DNA of 64,000 nt from Marinospirillum perlucidum. GTDB lineage: Bacteria > Pseudomonadota > Gammaproteobacteria > Pseudomonadales > Halomonadaceae. Below the pieces are notes generated by a model that had not been told where the DNA came from, ran no database searches, and saw nothing but the letters and a program-made list of their open reading frames with translations. The stretch spans positions 84,047-148,046 of the forward strand of contig NZ_QFWJ01000007.1 of the NCBI RefSeq assembly GCF_003336805.1, given 5' to 3'. Shown here piece after piece: positions 1 through 9,138 of this stretch (position 1 is its first letter; every line of letters starts with the position of its first letter). A program made the position numbers and the translations under genes.

Positions 1-705
1 CAGTTCCGCAACTGCTTCCAGTGTTATCCGCATCTGGCGGTAGGCATCATCAATTTCAGTTGAGATAACGTGCTGAATGAGCATCACCATCGGTTTACCG
101 GCGGGAACTGAAAAGCCAAGGCGATTGCCAATAGTTTCGATATCTAACTCTGGAACTTGCAGTAGTCGGTCGAGACCAGGATTTCCCACATCGAACACAC
201 GAAATTCCTGCTCACCCAGACGCAGGATGCGACCTGTACTTTCGCGGTTAGTAGTGAAATGAATGTGAGCAAGCTTGGTTACAGCATGACGAACCTGGTC
301 GTCAACATTACCTACAACTCTGTCACCGCCTGCCACATGGGCCACTGGAATGTTCATATAAGCTCCAACCAGAGCAGTCGCAATCGATTCCTCGCGATCA
401 CCAAGCACCAGCAACCAGTCAGGCTTAATCCGCAACACCGTCTGCACCAAGCCTTGCAGCTGTATCCCTAATCCTTTGACACGTGCCGATGCTTGATCAC
501 CATTAATTAAACTTTCGATCTCATCAACAATCTCAAAACCATCGTTGCGAATATCCTCTAAGGTGCGTCCATAGGCGTCACTGAGGTGGGCGCCGGTCAC
601 GGCCAATTGAAGTTTAAGCTCCGGATGTTCCTTAATAGTACGGAATACTGAAGACATGATGTCGTATTCGGACCGGATACCAGTAACACCTAAAACGGTT
701 CTCAT
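1..705 (-). CDS. legG: UDP-N-acetylglucosamine 2-epimerase (hydrolysing), NeuC/LegG type, partial
   Basis: The frame is open from the ATG at 705 to the left edge, so only the first 235 residues are present. The N-terminus reads VTGIRSEYDIMSSV, followed by DWLLVLGDREES, HVAGGDR and GNVDDQVRHA. These are typical of NeuC-like GT-B-fold hydrolysing epimerases, which release UDP while inverting C2. In legionaminic acid synthesis this enzyme makes the 2,4-diacetamido-trideoxy-mannose that the synthase condenses with PEP. The start overlaps the HAD gene stop by 4 bp (ATGA), so the two are translationally coupled. The legI and legF genes expected for this pathway would lie beyond the left edge. The Leg assignment rests on the legB and legC neighbours; a NeuC acting on UDP-GlcNAc is the alternative. 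Confidence 0.85.
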   Translation of the reverse strand, partial: MRTVLGVTGIRSEYDIMSSVFRTIKEHPELKLQLAVTGAHLSDAYGRTLEDIRNDGFEIVDEIESLINGDQASARVKGLGIQLQGLVQTVLRIKPDWLLVLGDREESIATALVGAYMNIPVAHVAGGDRVVGNVDDQVRHAVTKLAHIHFTTNRESTGRILRLGEQEFRVFDVGNPGLDRLLQVPELDIETIGNRLGFSVPAGKPMVMLIQHVISTEIDDAYRQMRITLEAVAEL

Positions 706-1367
706 GGAGTCAGACCTCTATTAACAGGATGCATATTCGCAACCTGGACAAACTGAAACCCGGCGTTAACTGCGAATTGGCTATCAACCCTTCGATCTCC
801 AAAAAAAACAACTCGATTCGGCAAGTATTCCCCTTCTAACGCTCGGATATTGTTTAACATTTTTATACTTGGCTTGCAGAAATCGGCCCCATAGGAGCCA
901 GATATCGCTACATCGGCCTCCTTAAACCATTTAGATAGTCCCAAAGAAGTATATTTGCGTTTCTGAAGCTCTACAGAGCCATCAGTAATCATAAATAAAG
1001 GATACCGGGTATGCAGCTCATCCAGAATGGTCCGAGTGCGTGCCGAAAGCGACAGCCGCGGTTCATAGTAGCGAAAAATCTGCAAACACTGTTTAACTAG
1101 GACGTCAACTTCCTTCCCCCGAAAACCGCTATCACCGATAGCTTCGGAAAAGATTTTCGGGTAGGAACTTCCTTTCACGAGCCAACGTTTCAACATCCAA
1201 AAATAAAGCTCTTCTGGCTTATTTCGGGTCGCTGCAGCCAGAGTCTTCGCTATCGGCAAATACACCTGCGCAATAAAGTCAGCCTCATCATATAAGGTGC
1301 CATCCATATCAAAGCCAACAAAATCCACGGAATCCCAATCAATCTGAGGATACAAAGACTTCAGCAT
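702..1367 (-). CDS. HAD-superfamily hydrolase
   Basis: The 221-residue protein has the HAD motif I GFDMDGTLYDE with nucleophile D20 and D22. Motif II is in LFMITDGS, a conserved lysine lies in FCKPSIKML, and motif IV is VVFFGDRRVD. It is therefore a phosphatase-like enzyme of the HAD family with a helical cap. The substrate cannot be read from sequence. Within the operon it follows the ATP-grasp gene (29-bp overlap) and precedes legG (4-bp overlap), so a sugar phosphate or a phosphorylated precursor of the glycan decoration is a reasonable guess. Confidence 0.8.
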   Translation of the reverse strand: MLKSLYPQIDWDSVDFVGFDMDGTLYDEADFIAQVYLPIAKTLAAATRNKPEELYFWMLKRWLVKGSSYPKIFSEAIGDSGFRGKEVDVLVKQCLQIFRYYEPRLSLSARTRTILDELHTRYPLFMITDGSVELQKRKYTSLGLSKWFKEADVAISGSYGADFCKPSIKMLNNIRALEGEYLPNRVVFFGDRRVDSQFAVNAGFQFVQVANMHPVNRGLTP

Positions 1368-2253
1368 AGTACCTTCTCATTTGCAGGCCATCTTTGACTG
1401 GTTTGGGTGCTATAGACTCACCATTAATGATGTTGTGGACGATCAAGTTGATCCAGTTTTCTGTAGCGGCAAAACCCAATGCCATTCCTCCTGCTATACG
1501 AGGATTAATTTCAACAAATTTTATTGAGCCGTCAGGCAGCACAAAACATTGCATGTTTACGGGGCCGATAAAATGTAAGCGCTTACAGATCATCCTCACC
1601 CACTCTTCAATACCGCTATGTTTTTCTACTACTCCTGCCGTTGACTTACCATCCCTCACAGTGATACGACGACGCGGAACAATATACTCAGGCTGTGATT
1701 CAGCACTACAGAAAACATCGATGGTATATTCTGTTCCTGACAACAATTCTTGGGAGATCATGCCGTTCATGTCTACTTTTTGCTGAGTGACCTGAACGCC
1801 AACACCACCCCGACCGACGCGAGGTTTAACCACTGGGTACTCCTGCATCAAGCTGGTTTCGGGCGATGGGATGCCATGTTCCGTAAAAAACTGAAATGTG
1901 CGCCATTTATCTTGACATATAGCAATAGCATCAGGGTCTGAAACAATAACAGCGGTCCCGCGCTGCGCATAATAGTGTTTGCGTTGAGCCCAAGCCTGAA
2001 GCGTTTCATCCAGGGAGGGAATCACTATGTCTATCGACATCTCTGTTAAAACATTATCTATATACTGCCAAAGATCAGGATCACTGGCTGACGGCATTAA
2101 CACAAAATCATCCGCCAGCACTCTTCCTACACATTTCTCATCTATGTCACTAGCGACACATTCATGCCCCCCAGCCTGAATATTACCTATCAGATAGCCA
2201 ACTGTTAGACTGCCTGATGCCTCTGTCAGGATTCTATATTTTTTATCAGGCAT
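1339..2253 (-). CDS. ATP-grasp domain protein (CarB-like)
   Basis: The protein has 304 residues. The N-terminal pre-ATP-grasp region contains LTEASGSLTVGYLIGN. The central nucleotide-binding part contains VVKPRVGRGGVGVQV (glycine-rich loop with lysine). The C-terminal metal-binding stretch is KFVEINPRIAGGMALG. ATP-grasp enzymes form carboxylate-amine or carboxylate-thiol bonds through an acyl phosphate. In this setting, between sugar methyltransferases and a HAD phosphatase, it could amidate or amino-acylate a nonulosonic acid or its precursor. That role is inference only. Confidence 0.78.
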   Translation of the reverse strand: MPDKKYRILTEASGSLTVGYLIGNIQAGGHECVASDIDEKCVGRVLADDFVLMPSASDPDLWQYIDNVLTEMSIDIVIPSLDETLQAWAQRKHYYAQRGTAVIVSDPDAIAICQDKWRTFQFFTEHGIPSPETSLMQEYPVVKPRVGRGGVGVQVTQQKVDMNGMISQELLSGTEYTIDVFCSAESQPEYIVPRRRITVRDGKSTAGVVEKHSGIEEWVRMICKRLHFIGPVNMQCFVLPDGSIKFVEINPRIAGGMALGFAATENWINLIVHNIINGESIAPKPVKDGLQMRRYYAEVFVSSD

Positions 2254-2281
2254 TTATTAAACTTCCTTTAATTAAATAGCA

Positions 2282-2983
2282 TTAAACTCTTCGCAGCACT
2301 AAATGATACCGAGAGATATATCCTGATTTAATAACATCTTCGCGACGAATCAAATTACACTCAACTATCTCGAATAGATCCTGAAACAAAGACCGGATTG
2401 AGGCCCAGTTAAAATACAGCTGGACAGTGTCAGTCTCATGCGGTCCCTCAACAATTTCCTCGCCGCTGAATTCGCGGGCATGCTGACTATCGTCCCCGGA
2501 TATCAAGTCGCAGTAGAGCAAACCTCTCGGAGCCATCACTCTCGCAAGCTCAACTGTTGTACTGCGGGCAATTTCGAACTTCATACTATCAAGTACGCCA
2601 TGGCTGACAGCAAACTGAAAATAATCATCCGCCCAAGGTAGATCACGGGCGTCTCCGGCTACCACATGTGATTCTATCCCCTCGATACCTCGCATTACTG
2701 CCCATTCTTTGAAGGTAGCTATGGCGGTTTCGGACAGGTCTACACCATAGGCGTCCAGCCCCATGTCATGACAATACATCACATGGCGACCGATCCCACA
2801 CCCAAGATCTAATACGCGAGCAGATTTTGCATCAGCTGCGGCATCCTTGAATTGCTCTAAGCCAACACGCTTCCGAATATATTTGGAAACAAACCTGATT
2901 ATTTCCTCATGCGGATAGAAAACGAAGTTATCAGCATTGGAGTATGATCGTTCCCACTCATCCTTTAAATTATCTTCAGTCAT
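2282..2983 (-). CDS. Class I SAM-dependent methyltransferase
   Basis: The 233-residue protein has the Rossmann SAM-binding motif RVLDLGCGIGRHVMY, followed by the acidic residue in GLDAYGVDLSE, then VVAGDARDLPW and FAVSHGVLDS. These match the methyltransferase 11/25-type fold. It lies 23 bp downstream of the TylF-like methyltransferase gene in the same run. It probably methylates a sugar or its acyl substituent, and methylated nonulosonic acids are known on flagellins of some gammaproteobacteria. The exact acceptor is unknown. Confidence 0.78.
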   Translation of the reverse strand: MTEDNLKDEWERSYSNADNFVFYPHEEIIRFVSKYIRKRVGLEQFKDAAADAKSARVLDLGCGIGRHVMYCHDMGLDAYGVDLSETAIATFKEWAVMRGIEGIESHVVAGDARDLPWADDYFQFAVSHGVLDSMKFEIARSTTVELARVMAPRGLLYCDLISGDDSQHAREFSGEEIVEGPHETDTVQLYFNWASIRSLFQDLFEIVECNLIRREDVIKSGYISRYHLVLRRV

Positions 2984-3006
2984 ATTATCGCCCTTGCAAT
3001 AAAAAT

Positions 3007-3711
3007 TTACAATACAATATAGCTGATACTGGGATCAAAGCTGAATCTCTTTATTTCTTTTTTATTTATATCAATCGATTCGAGGGCAGCTTGAGTTTCT
3101 CCCGGCCACCAAGGGTTGTTAAGCTCGTCAAAAGCAAGAACCGCACCTTTAGGCATTCGCGGCAAAAGATTTTCCAGAGCAACCTTAGTTGGCTCATATA
3201 GATCGAAGTCTAGAAATAATAGGCTAATCAAAAGGTAAGGGTTTTCTTCTACAAAAACAGGAATAGTCTTGCACGCATCTCCCTTAACCAAAAAGATTTT
3301 CTGAAACTCATTCAAAAAACGATTTTCATCATATTCATTAATTAACGACAACAACTCGCCGTGCACATCATAAGAAGTGCAAAGCCCACCCAGTCTGCTG
3401 TTTTTATTAACTTCACCAGTATCTTTATCACTTACAGAAGGAAACCCTTCAAAAGTATCAAACCCAAACACCCGACGATCTAACGAGTAGGGCTCAAGTG
3501 CCGACGACATTTTCGCCCACCCCATTAGACCGCCACCATGGTGTACGCCACATTCAACAATACAGCCTTTAATATTCAATTGTAATTTAAAGAGTTCATA
3601 TCGAGCCATAAATCGCGATAATGCCTGCCTCGGAACGTATTTCTCGAAATTTTTTAATTTTTCCTGCGAAATTTTAAAATCATTTGGTTCGGAAAACATA
3701 TTCATTTCCAT
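3007..3711 (-). CDS. TylF/MycF-family (macrocin O-methyltransferase-like) methyltransferase
   Basis: The 234-residue protein shows VECGVHHGGGLMGW, VFGFDTFEGFPSVS, LFLDFDLYEPTKVALENL and GAVLAFDELN, the pattern of the TylF family. These enzymes methylate sugar hydroxyls with SAM and a divalent metal. The gene lies 31 bp after legC and 23 bp before a second methyltransferase. It is AT-rich, with many AAA, AAT and ATT codons, as expected for a transferred glycan cassette. The likely role is O-methylation of the legionaminic-type sugar, which is inferred from position. Confidence 0.8.
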   Translation of the reverse strand: MEMNMFSEPNDFKISQEKLKNFEKYVPRQALSRFMARYELFKLQLNIKGCIVECGVHHGGGLMGWAKMSSALEPYSLDRRVFGFDTFEGFPSVSDKDTGEVNKNSRLGGLCTSYDVHGELLSLINEYDENRFLNEFQKIFLVKGDACKTIPVFVEENPYLLISLLFLDFDLYEPTKVALENLLPRMPKGAVLAFDELNNPWWPGETQAALESIDINKKEIKRFSFDPSISYIVL

Positions 3712-3742
3712 TAATTAAATTAGCCCGCTTAGAGCGCTATTC

Positions 3743-4888
3743 TTATTTAAAACTACTAGGCAAATTCACAACCCGCTCTTCCAACCACTTGGCATTAGCC
3801 AGATCACCACGGCGGCAGTTCTGGTACATAGGTAAATGATTCATCAAGGCCCAAATGGGGCGGGTCATCACACCTCTGCTATTGGTGCTCTCCAAAAGCT
3901 CATCTCGCTGTTTTTTGTCTTCACAGATCACACCATTCAGCCAGTAGTTGGAACGACACTCAGGTGGCTCAGTTATAAATTGCATGGAGGAGCCCTGAAA
4001 GAAGGATTTATAGTTATCAGCAAGCGCACGCTTGGCACTAATAAATGCCTCCAACTGTTCCAGCTGCGCACAGCCCAAGGCCGCGTTCAGATTAGGCATT
4101 CGGTAGTTGTATCCCAGCTCGTCGTGAATGTACTCATAGGTATGAGCCTTTTTGGCTGTGGTAGTGAGGTGCTTGGCTCTTGCAGCCGTTGCTTCATTCG
4201 CCAGAATCATGCCGCCGCCGCCAGTGGTGATTATCTTGTTCCCGTTAAAGCTGAGCGTACCCGAGACACCAAAAGTACCTGTATGTTGACCTTTATAGAA
4301 ACTGCCCAGTGACTCAGCAGCATCCTCCACCAAGGCAATGTTCCAGCGTTGGGAGACCTTACATAACCCATCAAGCTCCGCAGGGTGGCCGAAGGTATGC
4401 ATAGGAACACAAGCACGTATGACCTTACCGTCTTTTTTGGTTCGACAGACGGCATCTGCACCCAGTTTTGCATGGTTACTCAACCATTGCTCCATGGCCT
4501 GTGCTGACAATCCGAGCGTACCGAGATCGACATCCACAAAAACTGGTTCGGCTCCGCAGTAAGCAATCGCATTACAAGTCGCCACAAAGGTTAAAGGCTG
4601 GGTGATCACCAGGTCGCCTGTTTCCACGCCTGCCAGCTTCAATGCAATATGAAGCGCCGCCGTGCCGTTTACTGTTGCTACGGCTTTAGGGGAACCTGCA
4701 TAGGTTGCTATGTCATCCTCAAACCGATCAACAAAGGTGCCGACACTGGAAACAAAAGTGGAGTCAATGGTCTGAGCTACGTAGTCTTGTTCCTTGCCAT
4801 TGAAGACAGGTGCATGAAGAGGGATGAAATCTTTTGTGTGGTAATAATCTCGTACCAGCTCAACAAGCTGCTGCCAGACATCAGACAT
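3743..4888 (-). CDS. legC: LegC-type PLP aminotransferase (DegT/DnrJ/EryC1 family)
   Basis: The 381-residue protein carries the family features TVNGTAALHIALKLAGV, VEDAAESLGSFYKG and the PLP lysine in SFNGNKIITTGGGG. It ends in NLPSSFK, like the subfamily named for a C-terminal LLPSF motif. It transfers an amino group to C4 of the UDP-4-keto-6-deoxy-HexNAc made by LegB. The open frame extends upstream to 4963, but the start at 4888 (MSDVWQQL) is preferred because it overlaps the legB stop by 8 bp (ATGTCTGA) and removes a non-conserved leader. It is an operon member between legB and tylF. Confidence 0.87.
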   Translation of the reverse strand: MSDVWQQLVELVRDYYHTKDFIPLHAPVFNGKEQDYVAQTIDSTFVSSVGTFVDRFEDDIATYAGSPKAVATVNGTAALHIALKLAGVETGDLVITQPLTFVATCNAIAYCGAEPVFVDVDLGTLGLSAQAMEQWLSNHAKLGADAVCRTKKDGKVIRACVPMHTFGHPAELDGLCKVSQRWNIALVEDAAESLGSFYKGQHTGTFGVSGTLSFNGNKIITTGGGGMILANEATAARAKHLTTTAKKAHTYEYIHDELGYNYRMPNLNAALGCAQLEQLEAFISAKRALADNYKSFFQGSSMQFITEPPECRSNYWLNGVICEDKKQRDELLESTNSRGVMTRPIWALMNHLPMYQNCRRGDLANAKWLEERVVNLPSSFK

Positions 4889-5870
4889 TATAAAGACCAG
4901 CCTTATAATGACGCAGGTTCTCTGGTTGAGTAAACCAGTCAATGGTTTTCTGCAGGCCATCACGAATACCCGTCTGTGGCTTAAAACCAGTCAGGCTTTG
5001 GAGTTTTTTGTTACAGCCCCATAGACGAAAAACCTCAGATCGATCGGGCCGTAGTCGCTGCTCATCGGTAAGAAACTCGACATCACTTCCCATTAACTCT
5101 CGAATAAGATTGAGTGTATCCCCAACAGAAATCTCATAGTTGGAAGCGATATTTACAGTTTCACCAATCGTTGAATCACATTCAGCTAAAGCGAGAAACC
5201 CACGACAGGTGTCTTCGACATAGTTGAAATCCCGTGTCGGTGTTACATCTCCAAGTTGAATGCTTTTATGGCCGGCAGCAATTTGTGTGATGATGGTTGG
5301 AATCACTGCACGAGCAGATTGGCGGGGACCATAGGTATTGAAAGGCCGTGCAATTGTAAGTGGCAGGTTGAAGGAGTTGAAAAAACTCATCGCCATGGCA
5401 TCCGCAGCAATTTTGGAAGCACTGTAAGGAGATTGCGGCTGCAAAGGATGATTTTCATTAATGGGTACATATTGAGCAGTACCATAGACTTCACTGGTAG
5501 AGGTATGAATCACTCGCTTGATACCATTTTCCAGAGCTGCCTGACAAATATTCAAGGTACCTTTTATGTTGGTATCAACATAGCTATCCGGTGCTTGATA
5601 AGAGTAGGGGATAGCTATCAATGCAGCCAAGTGAAAGATCACATCAACACTCTTGGTGATTAACTTGCAGTAATGAGGGTCACGTATATCACCCGTTAAT
5701 ACCTCAACCTGTTCAAGACTTTCGAGGTTTTCAAGCCAGCCCCAAGAGTTGAAAGAGTTATATTGACAGAGAGCCTTGACATGATATCCGTTGCGAACCA
5801 ATAGTTCAGTTAAGTGGGAACCAATAAAGCCATCCGCTCCGGTGATAAGTATTTTTTTTGGAGGAATCAT
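4881..5870 (-). CDS. legB: LegB-type UDP-GlcNAc 4,6-dehydratase (SDR)
   Basis: The 329-residue extended SDR has the NAD-binding ITGADGFIGSHL at residues about 9-20, FHLAALIAIPYSY, the active-site block TSTSEVYGTAQ, and the YSASK tyrosine-lysine pair. It ends in LYNV. The family members that partner the LLPSF-type aminotransferases are NAD-dependent 4,6-dehydratases that open the legionaminic acid route. The next gene, legC, overlaps it by 8 bp. It is distinct from PseB in the same operon, which belongs to another branch, so two 4,6-dehydratases serve two sugars here. Confidence 0.87.
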   Translation of the reverse strand: MIPPKKILITGADGFIGSHLTELLVRNGYHVKALCQYNSFNSWGWLENLESLEQVEVLTGDIRDPHYCKLITKSVDVIFHLAALIAIPYSYQAPDSYVDTNIKGTLNICQAALENGIKRVIHTSTSEVYGTAQYVPINENHPLQPQSPYSASKIAADAMAMSFFNSFNLPLTIARPFNTYGPRQSARAVIPTIITQIAAGHKSIQLGDVTPTRDFNYVEDTCRGFLALAECDSTIGETVNIASNYEISVGDTLNLIRELMGSDVEFLTDEQRLRPDRSEVFRLWGCNKKLQSLTGFKPQTGIRDGLQKTIDWFTQPENLRHYKAGLYNV

Positions 5871-5879
5871 TTGTTTAAT

Positions 5880-6878
5880 CTATTCAATTAATTCATTTTG
5901 TGATGGCGAAACAATAATCTTAGTTCCAATATCTTCTGCTTCCTTGATAACCCTTTTTAGACCTAGGTTTGTTTCAATTTTCAATCGGTTGGAAAATTCT
6001 TTGGTTATGATCTTTGTGTTATCTTTTGCATAATCATCCGTTGCATATTTTTTTTCTTTGCTATAGTCAAGATCAATTCCGACAAGATAGATGGGATTGC
6101 ACCCCATATGAACTGCAAATTGAATCATTGGTAGAGCTACAGTGTGACTTGTTTCTATACCATTATTCTCCAAATCAAAATAGGTTGAATTGCTCTTCTT
6201 TCTATAACAAGATGGATAAAGAGATAAATTAGTGTCTACTTTTTTTGTCCATTTTTTACTATCTAGGTTGGCTGGGAAATACTTTTCTGCATTGCTTGTT
6301 TTTATTTTTTTTCCCCATAATTTTGCAGCCAGGTCATCTAAAGCAAAGTAATAATCAAACTGTATATTAGATATGTCAAATATTCCATTGCATGCAAACT
6401 TTATGATTTTTCTTTTAATTGTGTGTAAGTTGTAGTTGTTTAGAGATGGCCCGTTTCCGATGATAACTGCAGGTTCATCTTTATGCCTATTCTTTATTTT
6501 CTGAAATATATTTTCATCACATGGATCATAGGTCATACAGGTAGATAAGTATGGGTGGTTACCTATGCCAATTATTGAACCTTTGAACCCCTCAGACTCT
6601 AGGAATTTCTTTTGTCCCTCCTGGTTTGATAGAGAGCTAAGTACAATAGCATCTGCTGATTGCACCTCATCAGAAGAGGTTGAGAGAACGGGTTTACCAT
6701 CAATTTCCGTTTCTTCTGGCTCGCTAACAGTAAAACCAAGACAGTTAGTAGTATTCAATCTATTGATAATTTTGGCAGGGCACTCAGCGCCAAATACATA
6801 AAATTTACCTTTATAGCCATTTAGACTTTCTTTAACAATTTTTTCGTAAACCAGTCTACTTTGTTCAATGAAGTTCAT
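5880..6878 (-). CDS. DUF115 / MptE-like protein, candidate motility-associated (Maf-like) factor
   Basis: The protein has 332 residues. Residues about 1-110 look like a small Rossmann unit (KFYVFGAECPAKII, then SIIGIGNHPYLS). The second half has AVIIGNGPSLNNYNL, FACNGIFDISN, DYYFALDDLA and PIYLVGIDLDYS, which fits the DUF115 (6-hydroxymethylpterin pyrophosphokinase-like) domain of Maf flagellin-glycosylation proteins. Classical Maf proteins are about twice as long. The gene is markedly AT-rich and overlaps the luxC-like gene by 14 bp. A role as nonulosonate transferase is inferred from domain and context; a GT42-like sialyltransferase fold is an alternative. Confidence 0.6.
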   Translation of the reverse strand: MNFIEQSRLVYEKIVKESLNGYKGKFYVFGAECPAKIINRLNTTNCLGFTVSEPEETEIDGKPVLSTSSDEVQSADAIVLSSLSNQEGQKKFLESEGFKGSIIGIGNHPYLSTCMTYDPCDENIFQKIKNRHKDEPAVIIGNGPSLNNYNLHTIKRKIIKFACNGIFDISNIQFDYYFALDDLAAKLWGKKIKTSNAEKYFPANLDSKKWTKKVDTNLSLYPSCYRKKSNSTYFDLENNGIETSHTVALPMIQFAVHMGCNPIYLVGIDLDYSKEKKYATDDYAKDNTKIITKEFSNRLKIETNLGLKRVIKEAEDIGTKIIVSPSQNELIE

Positions 6879-8040
6879 TACTTTCTAACTCTCTTGATAA
6901 TGCTTTAACTAGATCTACTCCATCCCAAACTGGGGTAAAATCCAATGCTTTTCCAATCTCGACAGCTCTGTCTATCCCTTGCAAAACATTTTTATTCCAA
7001 TCCTTAATCTCTTGAGAGTCAAAGCCCCAATACGATAGGGTTTGATGTTGTGATTTGAAAGGGAAAGTAAGTTCGTGTAGGCTGTTGGCATCAATTTGAA
7101 AAAATACACCACAACCTGGATGGTCTAGTTCTTGTTTACTACTAAGGGTCGAAAGATCGAGGGTAATAAGAGAATCATATAGCTTTAGATTTTTCTTTAT
7201 TTCATTTTCTGATAATGTTATTTTTTGACTGAAGTTGAGCGCCTTGTAATGTTCTTCATTCTCTAAAATTCCTTTTTTTAGGTTACTGTTTACTTCATTC
7301 CAAAACACATTCTTTGCTTTAGCTATTTTACTTTTTTGTCCAATCCAAAAAATGAGTTTAGCCGAAGAACAGGCTTGCTGAGAAAAGCTAAGGTTATCTT
7401 TAATAAAGTTTTTGGCTAAAACTTTAATTTCTTCCTGATCAGTTTTAATCAAAGTCTCAGCATTTATCATGGCCATTGAGAATTTGTGTGCAAATGTAAT
7501 TTCTCTTCCATGTGCAGGGAACTCTTTAGCTCGCATAGCTTGTATGCCTTCGTTAGAACCCCATAATACACGTCCATCAGCTTTGGAAATCCATTCATTC
7601 AACTTTTCATTATTATGTTCACACCTTACAAGCTGAAATCTTGCGTTGATTTCAGGGTATTCCTTTCCTATTTTTTGCAGGTGTTTTATAAATACTCTAC
7701 TACTGCCACCAGCACGGTTGGATAAGCGAATCAGGTTTATATTGCCACAAATCAGACTGATTACTGCAGAATAGACAAATAAACTATCTACGTTAGCAGG
7801 AGCGGAATGAAACACATGACCCAGGGGCTTAAGTCGACAATGAGAATACCTTTTTTGAATTTTTTCGATATTCCCTTTTCTTAGCCATGCACCCAAGCCT
7901 ATTAAGTCTGGAAAATTACGGCTTTCTGGATCACGAAGTATATGCGTTGACAGAGACTGACAGTACTCCAGCACATCGGGGTGGAAACAGTGCTGTAGTT
8001 GGGGGGCAGTCGAAGGAGGGTTAAGGAGTTCCCAGTTCAC
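6865..8040 (-). CDS. LuxC-like acyl-CoA/acyl-protein reductase
   Basis: The protein has 391 residues. The LuxC signature surrounds the presumed catalytic cysteine C224 in SFSQQACSSAKLIFW. Upstream blocks HVFHSAPANVDSLFVYS and RLSNRAGGSSRVF fit the aldehyde-dehydrogenase-like fold of LuxC. LuxC enzymes reduce activated fatty acyl groups to aldehydes with NADPH. Here there is no luciferase, and the partner LuxE-like gene lies 15 bp upstream. The cassette sits inside a pseudaminic/legionaminic operon, so a role in making or activating an acyl decoration of the glycan is more likely than bioluminescence. Confidence 0.82.
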   Translation of the reverse strand: MNWELLNPPSTAPQLQHCFHPDVLEYCQSLSTHILRDPESRNFPDLIGLGAWLRKGNIEKIQKRYSHCRLKPLGHVFHSAPANVDSLFVYSAVISLICGNINLIRLSNRAGGSSRVFIKHLQKIGKEYPEINARFQLVRCEHNNEKLNEWISKADGRVLWGSNEGIQAMRAKEFPAHGREITFAHKFSMAMINAETLIKTDQEEIKVLAKNFIKDNLSFSQQACSSAKLIFWIGQKSKIAKAKNVFWNEVNSNLKKGILENEEHYKALNFSQKITLSENEIKKNLKLYDSLITLDLSTLSSKQELDHPGCGVFFQIDANSLHELTFPFKSQHQTLSYWGFDSQEIKDWNKNVLQGIDRAVEIGKALDFTPVWDGVDLVKALSRELESNELH

Positions 8041-8055
8041 ATTAATTCTCTTAAC

Positions 8056-9138
8056 TTATGTTGGTACATTGTAGGTATCTGAACAACCACGAACCTCAGT
8101 ACGTTTCATTCGTCCTTCAACAAGAAAGTATTTGCCAGCACGACCACATGGGCAGCTATCTTCTCCTAGTATCTTTCCGAGATCCTCAGTAAGAAGTGAG
8201 TGTCCTGGATAACTTTTGGGAATGAGAGATACCAGTTGTAAGAGACCTGTTTGTCCTGTATTCAAAACTTTCCAGCTTCCGGGTTCACGTACTAGAACAT
8301 CTGCATAAGCAGGTGTATGCAAATGACCCTCCTCACACTCAACAAAAATACTGCCAATCTGTTCGACCATACCGTAGAAGTTATGAACTGCATTTAATCC
8401 CAGTAACTGCTGTGCTTCTTGTTTAAAGGTAGAATTATCCACAGATTGATCTTGTAATTTCTTCCAGCCTCCACTGTGAAGTAAAAAACCCTTAGGAAAA
8501 TTGAGCTTAATACCTTCTTTCTGTAAGGCTTGGAGAAAATAGACCCAAACCATAAAAGTAAACCCAAACATTAGAACGGGCTCATGACTGTGTGCTTGCT
8601 CAAACTTAATAATGGCCTCTAGATTCAAAGACATGTCTTCATGGAGGGCATAACAATGGTTGCGGCCCATGAAGGATATGCCCTGAATTCCTGCTCCTCT
8701 GGCTGTGAAGGCTTGGCGGTCTTTTATAACTCCTGGGTGATCCAGTATTAGCATCGGCCTTCTTGGTTTTCCTAGCCAATGCTGCATGATGCGCACCAGG
8801 GTTTTGCTTTGAAGAGCAGCAGTATCCCGATCAAGAAAAATGCGTGAAGGAGTTTGACCTGTTGTGCCAGATGAATGCAGGACTTTGAATACATCCTCTT
8901 CAGAAATACTTTTCAGCTCTAACTGCTTAAAAAGTGGCACTGTGAGGTAAGGTGTTTCAGTTACACTTTTTGTGTACCAAGGCGGTTCCATGCCTATGGC
9001 ATCAAGCAAGTTACTGTATTCCGTGCAATTTTGGTGGTGCCATGCATTCAGCTCATTCAACCCTTCAAGGAGAATGGGTTGTTTTTCTTGTTTCTGAAGG
9101 TTGTAAGGTTCACCTTGAAGAAGCTGAGTTAAAATCAT
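8056..9138 (-). CDS. LuxE-like acyl-protein synthetase
   Basis: The 360-residue member of the ANL (adenylating) superfamily has VLHSSGTTGQTPS as its phosphate loop, NFYGMVEQIGSIF as the adenylate-binding region, and a C-terminal cysteine C352 in EVRGCSDTY. In LuxE a C-terminal cysteine accepts the acyl group from acyl-AMP before passing it to LuxC. A CPCGRAGKYF stretch precedes it. The start overlaps the preceding AMP-ligase gene by 4 bp. Together with the LuxC-like protein it would form an acyl-activation/reduction pair that feeds glycan modification. Confidence 0.82.
   Translation of the reverse strand: MILTQLLQGEPYNLQKQEKQPILLEGLNELNAWHHQNCTEYSNLLDAIGMEPPWYTKSVTETPYLTVPLFKQLELKSISEEDVFKVLHSSGTTGQTPSRIFLDRDTAALQSKTLVRIMQHWLGKPRRPMLILDHPGVIKDRQAFTARGAGIQGISFMGRNHCYALHEDMSLNLEAIIKFEQAHSHEPVLMFGFTFMVWVYFLQALQKEGIKLNFPKGFLLHSGGWKKLQDQSVDNSTFKQEAQQLLGLNAVHNFYGMVEQIGSIFVECEEGHLHTPAYADVLVREPGSWKVLNTGQTGLLQLVSLIPKSYPGHSLLTEDLGKILGEDSCPCGRAGKYFLVEGRMKRTEVRGCSDTYNVPT

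Noticed and set aside
6865..9138. Bioluminescence (lux) operon
   Set aside because: Only LuxC- and LuxE-like genes are present; there is no luxA, luxB or luxD, and the neighbours are glycan genes.
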